64,000 nucleotides of DNA, from NCBI GenBank assembly GCA_911728435.2, contig OU452198.1:17084001-17148000 (forward strand), in the 5' to 3' direction. Source of the DNA: Apoderus coryli. Its lineage: Eukaryota; Arthropoda; Insecta; Coleoptera; Attelabidae. The notes beneath the pieces are model-generated. The model ran no database searches. It was not told the origin of the DNA and saw only the letters and a list, made by a program, of their open reading frames with translations. Made by a program: the position numbers and the translations under genes. Below are positions 20,518 through 31,803 of this stretch, piece by piece. The first letter of the stretch is position 1. Each line of letters opens with the position of its first letter.

Positions 20518-20996
20518 ACATACGAGTAGGAAATTGTCATTTCATGTGAGTTTCACACTATACTTTTTCTACAACTGTTTTAATGCTTTTGAATAAATTT
20601 AACATAATTTTTAGGAAAATATTTGTTTTTCGAAACTTACCCTTGTTAGCGTATAAGCCTAAATACGATAAATTAGGAGTATTAAATTGACTAGGTGGCG
20701 TTAAACTATATTCACTACCACTGTTTATGTGTTTTGAAATTAGCGAAATAGTTAATTATAATTAATATTAATTATAAATACCAAACCTGTCAATTTGGTG
20801 TTTGTATTTTCGGCGTTGCTATGGTGATTTTTCATGACCGCCGCTACTTTTGTCATTACCAGGAAGTTGCCTAGCAACTAGTGGGAAATATTATTACGCA
20901 TGGGTAAATGATAAACAGCATTACAATGTACTACATTGTCAAATCATGATTGAACATATTATAATAAAGGCATTTAAAGACAGTCGTAGAAAAAAT
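20518..20996 (-). repeat. Dispersed composite repeat, copy 2 (reverse)
   Basis: Reverse-oriented copy of 1431-1990, ending (its start) at GACAGTCGTAGAAAAA. It keeps the MITE part complete, including an extra stretch absent from copy 1 but present in copy 3 (CTTACCCTTGTTAGCGTATAAGCC, given here only as a landmark around 20640-20665). The terminal palindrome is cut off at its first quarter by the element that ends at 20523. Confidence 0.75.
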
Positions 20997-21454
20997 AATG
21001 TGTTTAAAAATGTATTATATACCTAGGGAATGTATCTCTTTATTATCTTTTCAACTTAATTGTTTTTACAGTAATGAAATTGCCCTAATATCCTCGATGG
21101 AGTATAATATATGGCTTCTTTTTCCTTCCAAAATTAAATTAATTTTACTCTCTATTAGAAATTCGAATCCATAGTAAAGTAAAGTAAAGTAATAATTTTG
21201 TAGTTAAAAGGAAATTACCGGACGTTCTCGTTAGGAAAACATTTTTTTTTCTGTAAATACTCGTATATGTCTTTTCAATTTGATGATGATATTTAAATAC
21301 CAACCTCGTCGGTAAATGAGTTACTTTTTGGCCTGACCAAAGCATTTTCGAAACCCCTTCTTATCTCGGTTACCCTTTAATTTAGTGGGAAGATTAAAAA
21401 CTGATCCTGATAGAAATTTTGGCATAGAATCCAATAGCATAGCTAGAGGATTGG
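20997..21454. other. Spacer, nothing recognised
   Basis: AT-rich sequence with a short AGTAA tandem near 21173-21192. No coding motif was seen. Confidence 0.25.
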
Positions 21455-22500
21455 GGGGCCCCTGGTGGCCCGGCCTTGTTGGGGCCTTTGCGAGGTTGAG
21501 TGTGCCCCGATGATTTTCGCTCGGGTGGTGTCGGAAAGGCTACCCCTGCGAATATGCAAACTACTGGGATGGTGGGGGAAGTTGTGACCGGTGGTATACA
21601 TGTGTGGGTCCTGGATTTATCGCGCTGGTCTGTCGGGATAATAATTTTTGTCTGCTTTGGAGTTTAACTAGGATTTCTGGTCCTTTCGTGATGAAGGGTT
21701 TGCATGTGTTAGGGATGGAGACCGGCCTGGCTCGCGCCGGTTTGGGCTCGGATCGTGTGGGGGTTTTATGGTCGAATAGACCAAGCCTTGTTGGGCCGCT
21801 ACACCTGGGGCTTGCTTTGGTCCAGCATCGAGGTCGCGGGCCATTCTTCAGCTGGGAACTCTGGGGGGTGATTGCACTGTTGTCCCTAGGGTGGTTTGAT
21901 CTTTTGGTCAGTGAATTTGGATCGTTTTGTCATAGATCAATGTCGTGAATCGGGGAAAGTTGTTTTGGTTTTTCAGTCACCCCAACCAAGTGGTTTTTAT
22001 TTATAATTGTATATTTGCGGGTTCGGGGTACTATATGGATTGTGAGGCTCTGCAGGGTCTTCTCGTCTTTCGGCTGAATTTGGACTTTTCGGTCCAAGGA
22101 TGGAATTCTGATTGGATTGGGCTGGGACGGTTGATTTTTCATCCGGCCATTCGTTCCGGCTTTCAGTTGGAGGACTAGTGATTGTGCTGCCTTTGCACGG
22201 TCGGGGTGCCGCGGCCCTTCGATTTGCAGTGGGCGGACTGAACCTTGAGTTGTGCTCAGGGGGACATATTTAATTTGGACTCCCGGACAAATGATAAATT
22301 TGCTTGTAGTGTATGCTGATTTGATCATTATTGAAGCTTGTTTAAGGTTGAAGAATTTATCTTGGTGTAAGCCTGAAACTGAAATTTTAGCTTGGGCTTG
22401 ATGAATGATGGCATATTTCTGCAAGTGGAAGGTTCTAGTCCTGCAGGTTGGGTAAAACAAAGTTTTTTTATAAATTTGTGCTGGGGGGGCCATCTAGCAG
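21455..22500. other. GC- and GT-rich island of unknown origin
   Basis: Base composition changes sharply: G runs (GGGGGGCCCC, CTGGGGGGGCC), many CG steps and an excess of G and T over C and A on the + strand, against surroundings that are mostly A and T. Open frames of 114 codons (+, 21604-21948) and 187 codons (-, 21930-22493) exist, but neither translation carries a motif I recognise, and low stop density follows from the composition. It could be a CpG-bearing promoter, a captured or transferred segment, or part of a retroelement. Confidence 0.5.
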
Positions 22501-22537
22501 GGCTGCTAACCAGGAATAGATTTTTTTATCAAGAAAA

Positions 22538-22915
22538 TGATTTCGGAGATATAAATAAACCAAACTTATGTTTTTTCTAATTGGACACCCAATATATTTT
22601 TATCTATTTTTGTCGGGCTTTCAAAAAATATATAGTTTTCTATATTTATTTTCATTAGATATAAAAAATAGATACATCTGGGAATCGAAGTGGCTAGTTA
22701 ACAGGTCCCCTGGTACCTATCCATTGATTTGGAAAAAGAGCATCTAAATAATTTGCAACTAAGCCTGATTTGCGACTTGATGCTCCATTTCCAAATAAAT
22801 AAAGAAAAATATATATTTTTCGAAACCTCAGAATAAACCCGACAAAAATAGAGACAAATCCAATTAAAAAAAAACATACATTTGGTTTATATCTCCGAAA
22901 TCGGTTTCCTCATAA
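22538..22915. repeat. Short fold-back element
   Basis: About 100-bp inverted arms (22538-22640 and 22800-22915). Paired words are GATTTCGGAGATATAAA, CTAATTGGA with TCCAATT, and TATTTTTGTCGGG with CCCGACAAAAATA. The 160-bp centre shows nothing recognisable. Confidence 0.6.
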
Positions 22916-23471
22916 AAAATTTAACTACGTGACTGGATTACATGCAAAAATCTCTATCAAGGTCAATTTTTATCTTCCCGCTAAGTTAAAATGTCACCGA
23001 GATACAAAAGGGATTCCCAAATGCAATATTTACAATATTGCCCTGTAACTCGGAAACTAAGAGGGCTATGACCATATTGTTTGCTGCATCTCTGGTTTCA
23101 CAAAAAAGTAGCTCTGGTTCTCGAAAACTAAAAGTTTTTATCTTTGAAAATAACCGCGATATCCTGTAAAGACGCCAAGATAGTGTAAAATATGTGTATG
23201 GATCGTTTTTTGTTAAGGATGATCTACCGGAATTTTATACAGGTACAGGTAATCTAATCCACCACCATTTTAAACAATTCAATTAGAAAGCAATATCATC
23301 TCTGAAAAATATGGTTTATTAAGTCGAATATCCTACCTATTGCAAAAATTAGGGCACTTAATTCCTTCTCTCACAAAGTGAATTTTTGCTCTACTATTTT
23401 TGTTCTAAAGCTTATTCTTAAAACTCTAAAGCGCACACGTATATAAATGCATTCAGACCAAGTGAAAAGCG
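22916..23471. other. Spacer, nothing recognised
   Basis: No coding motif or repeat structure was recognised in this stretch before the hAT target site. Confidence 0.25.
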
Positions 23472-23479
23472 GTTGCAGC

Positions 23480-24952
23480 CAGTGGCGGCTTGTGGTAGTT
23501 TAATGTGGTAAGTATAACATAAAATAAAGTCATATACTTAATAGGTAGCTAAAATGAATAGGGATATCCCTACTTCGTCAACTGCATAAAATATAGGTTA
23601 TATTTATAAGTAGGTACCTCACCTAAGTATTGTTTTCTTTAAAAAGTGTAATTAGTATCTAGAATATATTTACCTACTTCATAAGAATACTAAATAACCT
23701 TTTAGCAAATCATAATACGTCTCATACAAGATATTATTAAAAGCTCTGCTTTTATGCATTTGCCTTTATTTATATTTATCAAACATTTATATAAATCTGG
23801 AACAGGTGTGTCTGTATATTTTTAACAAGATTTTTCTGTTCTTAAAAGGAGCGTTGATTAAAAAAACTTAACTTTAGTTAAAATTAAAAAATAAACATCA
23901 TTTTTCATAATAACTTTGCTTATCTGATGCCAGCGTAAATATAATTTACGCTCCTGATGTGTAGTACTTCCACTTGCTTCTTCCATATTAAAGTATGAGA
24001 TATTATAATATATTATATTACGAAAAAAACAATATTTTGCGGTACCTACCCATTTATTTTTATAAAAATAGGGAGGTACCTACCAATTAATAACCGTATA
24101 TATATTTTTTTAATTTGTTCACCACTTTTTTAAATTTTAAAACTTAAATTAAATATGTAGGTAACTAAATAGAAAGACTAATCTGTATTCAAAATATCAA
24201 AAATCAAAACTTTAAGCTTCCCGAAAAGTAAATAAAAATAATATTAGCACAGGTAAAGCACAGAGTACAACTGTGACAGCACTAGAAATTTGCGACTGTG
24301 TGATAGAGATAGATATAATCAAAATAATAATCGACATATTGGTACAAAACACTCGCCAAGCGTTGTCATATAACCTTATTTTACATTAAATCCGTGCTGC
24401 ATCTATATGAAGCGTGCTTCTTAATGGCAAGATTCGTATGATATGCTTAGTACAATTAAACGCTGGCAACTATGTTTAGACGAAGAGCAATAGGTGGTTG
24501 TATAGTGGATATATGACAGATGGCAATGTTGCCCATTGTTGCTGAATTATATATGAAAATGCTTTGAGGCACGCTTCATCTGCATAAGAACGTGTATGAT
24601 AAATAAATAGACTATCGTAATAGGACACAAGCACTGGCAAGGGTGTCAATTGTCGCACACAGGGAAGAGAGACCGAAATAAATAATGTTTTACTATTATT
24701 ACACGAATAAAAAAAGAGGGAAATACATATAGGTATGTAAATTAAGTATGTTAAATAGGTGTATACGATAAAGCCTGCTTCAGATGAAGACGAAATTCAA
24801 AATTACAGTTGTATGGTAAAGCAGGTTGAAAATTAAGTATACATTAATTTATAGTTTAAATTTTATATGGAGAAAAATAAGTACACAATAAAATAAAATT
24901 AAATACTTAAATATTATTAATTTTACTGATTATTTAGGTGAAGCCGCCACTG
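23480..24952. mobile_element. Non-autonomous hAT element with perfect 8-bp target-site duplication
   Basis: The 1473-bp element begins CAGTGGCGGCTT and ends with its inverted copy AAGCCGCCACTG. It is flanked on both sides by GTTGCAGC (23472-23479 and 24953-24960). An 8-bp duplication and CAG...CTG ends define the hAT superfamily. The interior is AT-rich, holds TAGGTA-type words and has no open frame resembling a hAT transposase, so movement would depend on an element elsewhere. Confidence 0.9.
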
Positions 24953-25186
24953 GTTGCAGCTATTGTATTTTACTCTCAGGAATATTGCGCGTTAGATATT
25001 TATTAATAAGTACATTCTAAAATCTTATACTATGTTTTCAATGCTTGAAAGGTGCAACGATTTCGAGGCAAATCTCAGTCATATGGAAATTGAGTAAATA
25101 TTATAAACATTTGAGAGAGAGATGTTTTTGGCGACACCTAGCGTGAACAGACAATATGCCGGGTGAAACACAGTTCACAAACGATA

Positions 25187-25428
25187 GCCGGACAAGAAGT
25201 AACAACTCCATTATATCCTATTGCCAACACTAGATGCGCCCAAATCCCCTTGCAGGGAGGCTTTATTTAAGAATTGCTTGTTACATAAAGCAACAAGACT
25301 TTAAGTTATGTTGGAAATTTGTTGCTTTATGTAACAAGCAATTCTTAAATAAAGCCTCCCTGCTAGGGGATTTGGGCGCATCTAGTGTTGGCAATAGGAT
25401 ATAATGGAGTTGTTACTTCTTGTCCGGC
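25187..25428. repeat. Near-perfect hairpin with 108-bp arms
   Basis: Arms 25187-25294 and 25321-25428 are reverse complements with one apparent difference (CCCCTTGCAGG against CCCCTAGCAGG), around a 26-bp loop. Transcribed from either side it would fold into a duplex of more than 100 bp, like precursors of hairpin-derived siRNAs. The arms show no coding motif. Confidence 0.85.
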
Positions 25429-26320
25429 AATATATTTTAATTATTTATATTGATACATAGAAGTTGCAATGTTTTTGTAGGGGTGTATAATAAATTATAA
25501 AAAAAAGAGTCCCTTTAAATATCGATGGTGTTTTGGCAAATGGGGGTAACCCTCAATTTTTCCAAAAATGAGTTAATGCCTGGATTCCACATATTTCAAA
25601 CTACATTTTAGCAAATGGATGTAACCCACATTTTTATCGAAATCGATAAAATATACAAATTATGTTTTGTTGTACGCCACCTAAAATATAAATCCTGATC
25701 AGGCAAAATGGCGTATGCCACAATGCTGTATTTATTTTGTACTATGTACAAACTAAGTTTAGGCAAACAGTCGTACGACACAAATCATGTGGAATACCAC
25801 TTTTCGCCCGACTGACTTAAGCTGAATTTCATTAAAAAAAAAAAGTATACATTAGGTATTATTGGCATTCTACATTCTTGCTCCATGCTGTTTATGTCAG
25901 AACTGAGATAATGAGGGATATAACCATTTTGAAGTTCCTTGAGACGATTAAGACCATTTCCAGATAGAAGTCTGTCCATCTGTGTGTGTGTCTGTATGTA
26001 TTCTTGCACGATAGCACCGAAACGGTTTAACCAATTCAACTTAATTTTGGTATGTGAGTTTGGGGAAGCTCTAGGGTGAATCCATTAGTTTTTGATTCAA
26101 ATCGCTTTAGCCCTGTGATAGCGGTGGACACAAACGCCAAACTTTTCAATAGCAGTTGGGGTCTAGTGATACATGTTTTTAAAGCATGTTTTATCTCCTC
26201 TATACCGATATGTTACTTTTGATATTTGCCCCCATAGTTCTCGAGAATATTGCGTTTAAAATGTCACCAGTTAGGTAGTTGGAACATATATTATTAGATT
26301 ACAATATTTTCAAAGAGGGT
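25429..26320. other. Noncoding DNA, nothing recognised
   Basis: Contains a short TGTGTGTGTCTGTATG run near 25982-26000. No motif-bearing open frame was found. CACCAGTTAGGTAGTTGGAAC at 26263-26284 recurs at about 56533-56552, a dispersed repeat word. Confidence 0.3.
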
Positions 26321-26390
26321 TTTGTGGCGTCATTGATAGACCGTTCGCTCGCATTCGGAAGGTTATGGGTTGGAATCCCAGCTCTGACAA
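26321..26390 (+). ncRNA. tRNA-like unit, copy 1 (pseudo-tRNA or SINE head)
   Basis: Has TGGCGTCATTGATAGA in the position of a polymerase III A box and a B-box-like GGGTTGGAATCCC, followed at once by T7. It resembles the minus-strand unit at 29973-30045 along its whole length, and similarity extends about 25 bp upstream (ACAATATTT). The B box here has a G in place of the usual C, and stems pair poorly, so it is probably decayed. Confidence 0.4.
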
Positions 26391-26399
26391 TATTTTTTT

Positions 26400-27890
26400 G
26401 TTCTAAATTTTGGAATAAAGTAGTTAGTTTGTTTATTTAATTTAAATGAAATAAATTTATATGTTGGAAATAAAAGTTTCACCTTACCTGTTTCCTGCAA
26501 ATTAACAATCAACTCCACTTAAATATGGCCTAGTTCAATTTGAAATAAATTGAGTTCTCTTCTGTGCTGATTCAAAATTATCCCTCATGTTTTATAAGTA
26601 ACTTTTTGCTAAATATCTTAAACCCGTGTATTGATTTTACAATCCTGTTTTACTCAAAAATGAGGAAATGTTACAAGAACATATTTTTATTGATAAAATT
26701 CTTATTTTTTAGATCTACAATCAGATTTTACAAACAGTTACAAACAAAAATCGGTCCAACATTTTTTCTGTAAGTCACCTCTACATTTTCTATTTTGCGA
26801 AATGTTATAACCCATTAAGGACGGAGTTTCTTATTTTCAAATAAAATGTTTCATTGTTACTTTTTTAATAATTACGTAATAGTAATTGATACTACATCGG
26901 TAACAAAAAATATGTATTTTTTAAAGTAATATAATTGGGTGTTCCAAAAACGCAACGCCATGCGCCAGTCCATCCATCTATCAGCATTAAACATATAACC
27001 TACGTTGCAGTTTTTGCACATTCCTACGTTACAGTTTATGCAATAGGTTCGGGTAATTGATGTACCGGGTGTCCCAAACTCGGCGCCCTAGGCCTATTGT
27101 ATGAAAACGGGATTGGATATTAAAAATCTTTTGATGTGGTATAAATTGCGTTGCATTCAGGTATATTTTACGCCAAAAAAATTTTTTTTCCGATTTTGCA
27201 AAATGGAGAATATGACGTCATCAGTATTATTTTCCCACGAACATATCTATATTTTGCCACATTCCGAAAGGCCTAATTTTCCTAAATACTTTTCCACTAA
27301 TAATTTTATTTCTATATTCAACCGCTAAAACGCTGGAGTGCCAAAACTGACAAAAAAATAGTATTAAAATATAATTAAACATAGCAATGTCAAATCAATG
27401 CTCCATGAAAAACAATTATTCTGTCATATTACTAGTGACAATTCTTGTCAAAATAATAAAGAATTTATTGTCAAAACAATAAATACGATACAGAAAGCAA
27501 TGACAGGTAAAAAAAAAAAACTCTTACTATTATGAGAATACCAAAAATGAAAATAATAAAAAAAAAGGAAAAGAGAACATTAATGAGATGTTGGAAGACT
27601 GACAAAAAAAAATCCTGAGAAGACAAAAATTGTTTGTCGAAATGTCGTAAAAAAAAGGTTGACATAAAATAAAAGTTTTTTTATCTCACTATTGTTCGTT
27701 AATACTAAAACCCCAAGTAAGTACTTATTTACAACGTGTTTATATCAAAATTGTTTTCGACAAAATTTTAAAACTGCTTTCCATGTAGCATTTGATGATT
27801 TACATGGTTAAGTCAAATATCTTGAAAAACATTTTTTTGTTCATGAAATCATATATTTTCGTTTGTCGGGAATACTTTTTTGGTATAGAC
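26400..27890. other. Noncoding DNA with a GGGTGTCCCA module
   Basis: ACCGGGTGTCCCA at about 27064 and GGGTGTTCCA at about 26937 are fold-back type words with no inverted partner found. A poly-purine stretch lies at 27500-27665. There is no recognisable gene. Confidence 0.3.
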
Positions 27891-27894
27891 TTTT

Positions 27895-29335
27895 TCAACT
27901 ATAAGGTTTTCCTATAGATATGTATATTTTTAATTTTGCATGGAAAAAGCCCATATTGGTAGTAATTTTTCAAAATTATAATATTTGTCAATTCAGCCAT
28001 GAGAATTTGACAAACAACATATTTAAACAATTACATAATAAATAAATACATTTTTAACTTAAATTAAATAATATATACAATGTACACAAATACTGATAAA
28101 TTTTATAATAAATGGTCAAAATGTTTGGACTCCTTTTCTTAAATCCTTCAACAACTTTGACCTGATGTAACGCTTCTAAACGCTTCGTTTATTTGCTCCT
28201 TCATCTCCTCTATTAAAAAAGTTTTCATTTAACTCTTTAAAATCAATATTGAAAAGTTCTTGTTGCAGTTGCACTGTGTTTGGGTGGTATTTTTCGTTAA
28301 ATTGCCTTAACAGTCTCTCGAAGACGGTTTTTTTTTTGGATGATTTTGCGCTCCTTTGGAATAGGTTCGCATTTTTGATTAATTGAATTAAATCAAATGT
28401 CACACATAAAAACTGTTATTTTAAAAATTGGCAACTCCTAAGAGTAAATCTTTCCTAAGTAAGCATTGTCAACAGACTATTTGACAGTAAATATCACATT
28501 TAAAAAAATGTATTCTGTCTTCTCAAATTCTCATGGCTGACTTGATAAATATTATAATTTTGAAAATTGTTCCTATTATTACCAATATGTGTGCCTCTTC
28601 CATGCAAAATTAAAGATTCATATCTATAGGAAAACTTTACTTTAACTTTAATTTTTGCATCATCAAATACAGGGTGGTCTACATGAAACTAAGAGATTCA
28701 ATTAAAAATTCGCCTAATATTATGAATATGTGCATTTTCCACGAAAACGTTATGCATAGGAAAGTATTATAACATTTGACAGATAATTACTTTGTGCATC
28801 TAATTTTGACCTCATATACCGGGTGTTCCATTTGAAATAAACAAGTTATTTAGAATTAAACTTTACGTTCATATAACTTATATTATTGGACACCCTGTAT
28901 TTAGTATTGGGGGTTTTTTATATTTGGCGTAACAAGTGATGAGTGGGTATATTTATCAGCCCAGACTGGCTTCAAAAGAACAAACGAATAGGTGTGAATT
29001 TTTTCATTCAAATGATGTCTATATTTTTATAAAAATTAAAATATTTAAAAAACTGTTAGGTTTAGGTCAGATGTACTTTATTGAAAGTTAGGTTTATTTT
29101 GAACGGGGAATCTAAAAATATATTCATATACAGGGTATTCGATTTAAAAAAACCACAACTATGTTTCATTTCTTATATTTGGGACACCCTGTATAGATTC
29201 ACAATATTTTTAAAATGTAGCCATAAATCATTTTTATCGAACCAATGAATAAAACTTTTAGGAAATTAAATAGTTTATCCACACTATTCCGTGTCGTATG
29301 GCGTGAATAACCCTGTATATAAAAAAATATACATG
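27895..29335. mobile_element. Fold-back element FB4 (left outer arm missing)
   Basis: Compared with 56556-57865, the parts are: B, 27895-28400 (direct match to 57225-57860); C, 28525-28655, an inverted copy of the start of B (CCTATAGATATG, CATATTGGTAGTAAT, CTCATGGCTGAC); and A, 28665-29335, the reverse complement of 56556-57195. A complete element would be A'-B-C-A, about 2.2 kb with arms near 770 bp and the transposase remnant in the middle. A carries ACAGGGTGG, ACCGGGTGTTCC and ACACCCTGTA words. Confidence 0.7.
28176..28403 (-). pseudogene. Mariner-like transposase remnant in FB4
   Basis: A 75-codon frame reads KTVFERLLRQFNEKYHPNTVQLQQELFNIDF, then NENFFNRGDE. The 57.6-kb copy repeats most of it and keeps a stretch missing here, RVEFCTWARNKIIANENFF. 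That order resembles the Tc1/mariner-like family whose C-termini sit at 6.6 and 9.6 kb (helix-turn-helix, then the ..FC.W.....N..FF block before the first catalytic Asp). No catalytic residues remain. The family link is inference. Confidence 0.4.
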
Positions 29336-29972
29336 CGTTCACATTGAATAGTCACATTAAAAAAAAAAAGCAGGGAAGCTGCATATTGCATTTTATTGCC
29401 TCCCAACATTTAAATGCAACCAACTCAATTAAAAATTTCAGAATCGATAGAATTATTTGAAACAGTTTTGCTAATTAAATGGAAGCTTATTTTTTGCGAA
29501 TTTAACGCACTCGATTTTTTAATAGCAGGAAATCCATTTTGATTAAAGCTCAATTATTTTGTAATGCAATAAGAAGAAAATGCAGAATTTTTTTTTTCAG
29601 ATCGCAATTAACTATGTAGACTCTTCTACTTTTGATACATTTAAAGACATTTTTAATCCTACAGAATTAAGGACATTTTAGCGTATATCAATAAAACTGG
29701 AATTGCCAATAAAATTGTTCCGTTTGTAATAAATGTTGTTGTTGATTCTTGCAAGCGTTAACGTACTGTAACAGGAAAAAAGGGTTGAAGGCGAGTGTCG
29801 TAAATTTCTTTTAAACCAGACTTTGATATGGTTTATTATTATTACAAGAAATCCCTTTGGGATTTTATAGTCGTTTTGTGGTAGTCGTATCTACTACAAG
29901 AGTCATCGAGGGTTGTAAAAAAATATAAAAAAAAATTTAAAAAAAAATAAAAAAAAAAAAAATAAAAAAAAG
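29336..29972. other. Spacer with A-rich tract
   Basis: Nothing recognised except an interrupted poly-A tract at 29918-29972. On the minus strand this is an oligo-T run directly after the tRNA-like unit. Confidence 0.3.
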
Positions 29973-30045
29973 TATTGCCAGGGCTGGGATTTGAACCCCT
30001 AACCTTTCGCATGCGAATCGAATGCTCTACCAATGACGCCACAGA
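29973..30045 (-). ncRNA. tRNA-like unit, copy 2, anticodon position CGC
   Basis: On the minus strand an A-box-like TGGCGTCATTGG and an exact B box GGTTCAAATCC are correctly spaced. Between them an arm reads TTCGA-TTCGCAT-GCGAA, giving a 7-nt loop with T33, anticodon CGC (Ala) and A37. T8 follows 5 nt after the end, a polymerase III terminator. The acceptor and T stems pair badly, so this is not a normal tRNA. A tRNA-derived SINE head or pseudogene is more likely. Confidence 0.5.
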
Positions 30046-31629
30046 AACCTTACAACAAATATTGTCTTTTAATTTTAATAATATATACCTAAAAATACTG
30101 TAAAACTTAAAAAAATATACAAAAAACTTCAAATAAAATTTTTTTGAAACATTTTTTAACCACCCTGTGCAATAATTTCATAACCAATCTAAAAAACTAA
30201 AAAAATCTGAACATTTTTCTATCTATTACGTCTACCGTAGGTACCTAAAAATATTGAAAATAAATAGAAACGTTGTTGAGTTACCCCGTGGATCACCTCT
30301 AGGAGCTTATAGTTTAACTTTCAAAGAAATCTTGAATTGAAATCTAAAGAAATCAAAAAATTATCAAACTATTACTTTTTTCTCCTTAACAAAATAAAGA
30401 AATACATTTTTGACTCACCCCGTATATAAATTTAAAGTTTATGCTAAAAATTGGCTACCGTACCTTTCTATTTTGATATTCGTTCGTTTAATCAGATATT
30501 AAAATAACGTTAACGTTAATAGTGGTGGACGTAATTTTTTAGAACTACCATATCACTCACTGACTGAAATTCGTTGGTTTGTCACAATTCGGAAATATTT
30601 TTTTCTAACGTTGGTGTCACTTATTTTACTAATAATTTGCTTGACAGTTACCTTTTGTGTGCTGTCACAGTTTACGACATTTGGAATAGTGATATTTATA
30701 AAAGGCACGTAGTATGTGTGAAGTGAGTCATATTTTTAAAAGTTAATACTTTTTCAATAGAATTTACGAATGGTTACGTTATTCTCGCATACGATTGTGA
30801 CTAAAAATATACGAAATTGCTTGTCCCATATGTTTTGCTAAGAATATAATCATGAAAATGGGTTTCAAAAAAAAATCGACAAATTCCAATGTAGTTGCAC
30901 CTCTAGTTTCACGTCATAAATTGGTTTTGGTAATATGTTTTTACTAACACGACAGACAAATGGCTTGTGTCCAATAGTTTATTATTATTTTCTTTGTTTA
31001 CATTAATAGTCTAAAAGCTTTCGACATTATTTTCATGTTTAAGATCAATTTCTATCAACATGTTGTATATTGTAGTGTTATAAAATGGTTATTCCATATA
31101 GTCGTAGTAAATTTATAAGTTGTCATTGTGTATTTGAAGTAATATTACTGAAAATGTGTTAATAATCTAAAGTGACAGTGTCATGAGAGCCGTCAGATGG
31201 ATGGATGTGATCATATGTTTGTCAATAATCTAAGTCAGATGGATGGGAAATAGTTGAAATCTCCCTCTGCGTCGGACACAAAATGAACTTTTGTAGATGT
31301 AATTAAATTAATTAATAAAATAGTGCGGCCGCATTAAATCCCCTTGAAAAGTACCCGTTGGGATGCAGCAAAAAACAAATTCCAAAAAAAAAATAAAGAA
31401 AAAATTTAAAAAAAAAAAAAATAAAAAATTTGAAAAAAAAAAATAAAAAAAAAAAAGGCGTAGGAATAGGGTTTCGTTACAGTACCTTGAATATCATATA
31501 ATTATATATACAACGGGAGTAGATATACTATACGGCTCTGGGGCGGAAGTGACGCACTGCGGATGGCATGTTTACCATCAGAAGACATCGGGTGACGTCA
31601 CAAACATGACGCCAAATTCTATATTTTTC

Positions 31630-31803
31630 AATCTTGTTCCAGTTAGATTGTATAATTAAAACAATTAGATGACATTTCTATATACAACAGTACCAAAAAA
31701 TGTTACTATCCACAATTAGTGATCAATTCAGTTAGTGTTGACCATTAACTTGTATATAGAAATGTCATTTAATTGTTCTAATTATACATTCTATCTGGAT
31801 GCA
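31630..31803. repeat. Inverted repeat with 55-bp arms
   Basis: GATTGTATAATTA and GACATTTCTATATACAA on the left pair with TTGTATATAGAAATGTC and TAATTATACATTC on the right, around a 60-bp loop. No similar copy was seen in the window. Confidence 0.6.

Larger units (their letters stand above)
19614..20523. mobile_element. 910-bp element with inverted ends and an internal palindrome
   Basis: The left end GTATGTCCACGGATGCCGTT and the inverted right end GTATGTCCACGGATGCGGTT match, and similarity continues inward for about 60 bp through TTATTCTTGATAAAT. Inside lie a Crypton-like C-terminal remnant and a 200-bp palindrome with a hammerhead-like motif. A second repeat (20518-20996) abuts the right end. 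No transposase is present, so it is non-autonomous or a nest of fragments. Confidence 0.5.

Noticed and set aside
21604..22493. 114- and 187-codon frames in the GC-rich island taken as genes
   Set aside because: No motif, overlapping opposite strands, and stop codons are rare simply because of base composition.
28650..29335. CRISPR-like reading of regularly spaced ACAGGGTG words
   Set aside because: Words are 8-13 bp, in both orientations, unevenly spaced and inside inverted-repeat arms; this is eukaryotic transposon DNA.
29842..30132. 96-codon minus-strand frame through the tRNA-like unit
   Set aside because: Low-complexity Phe/Tyr-rich translation caused by A/T tracts; the tRNA-like boxes explain the conserved part.
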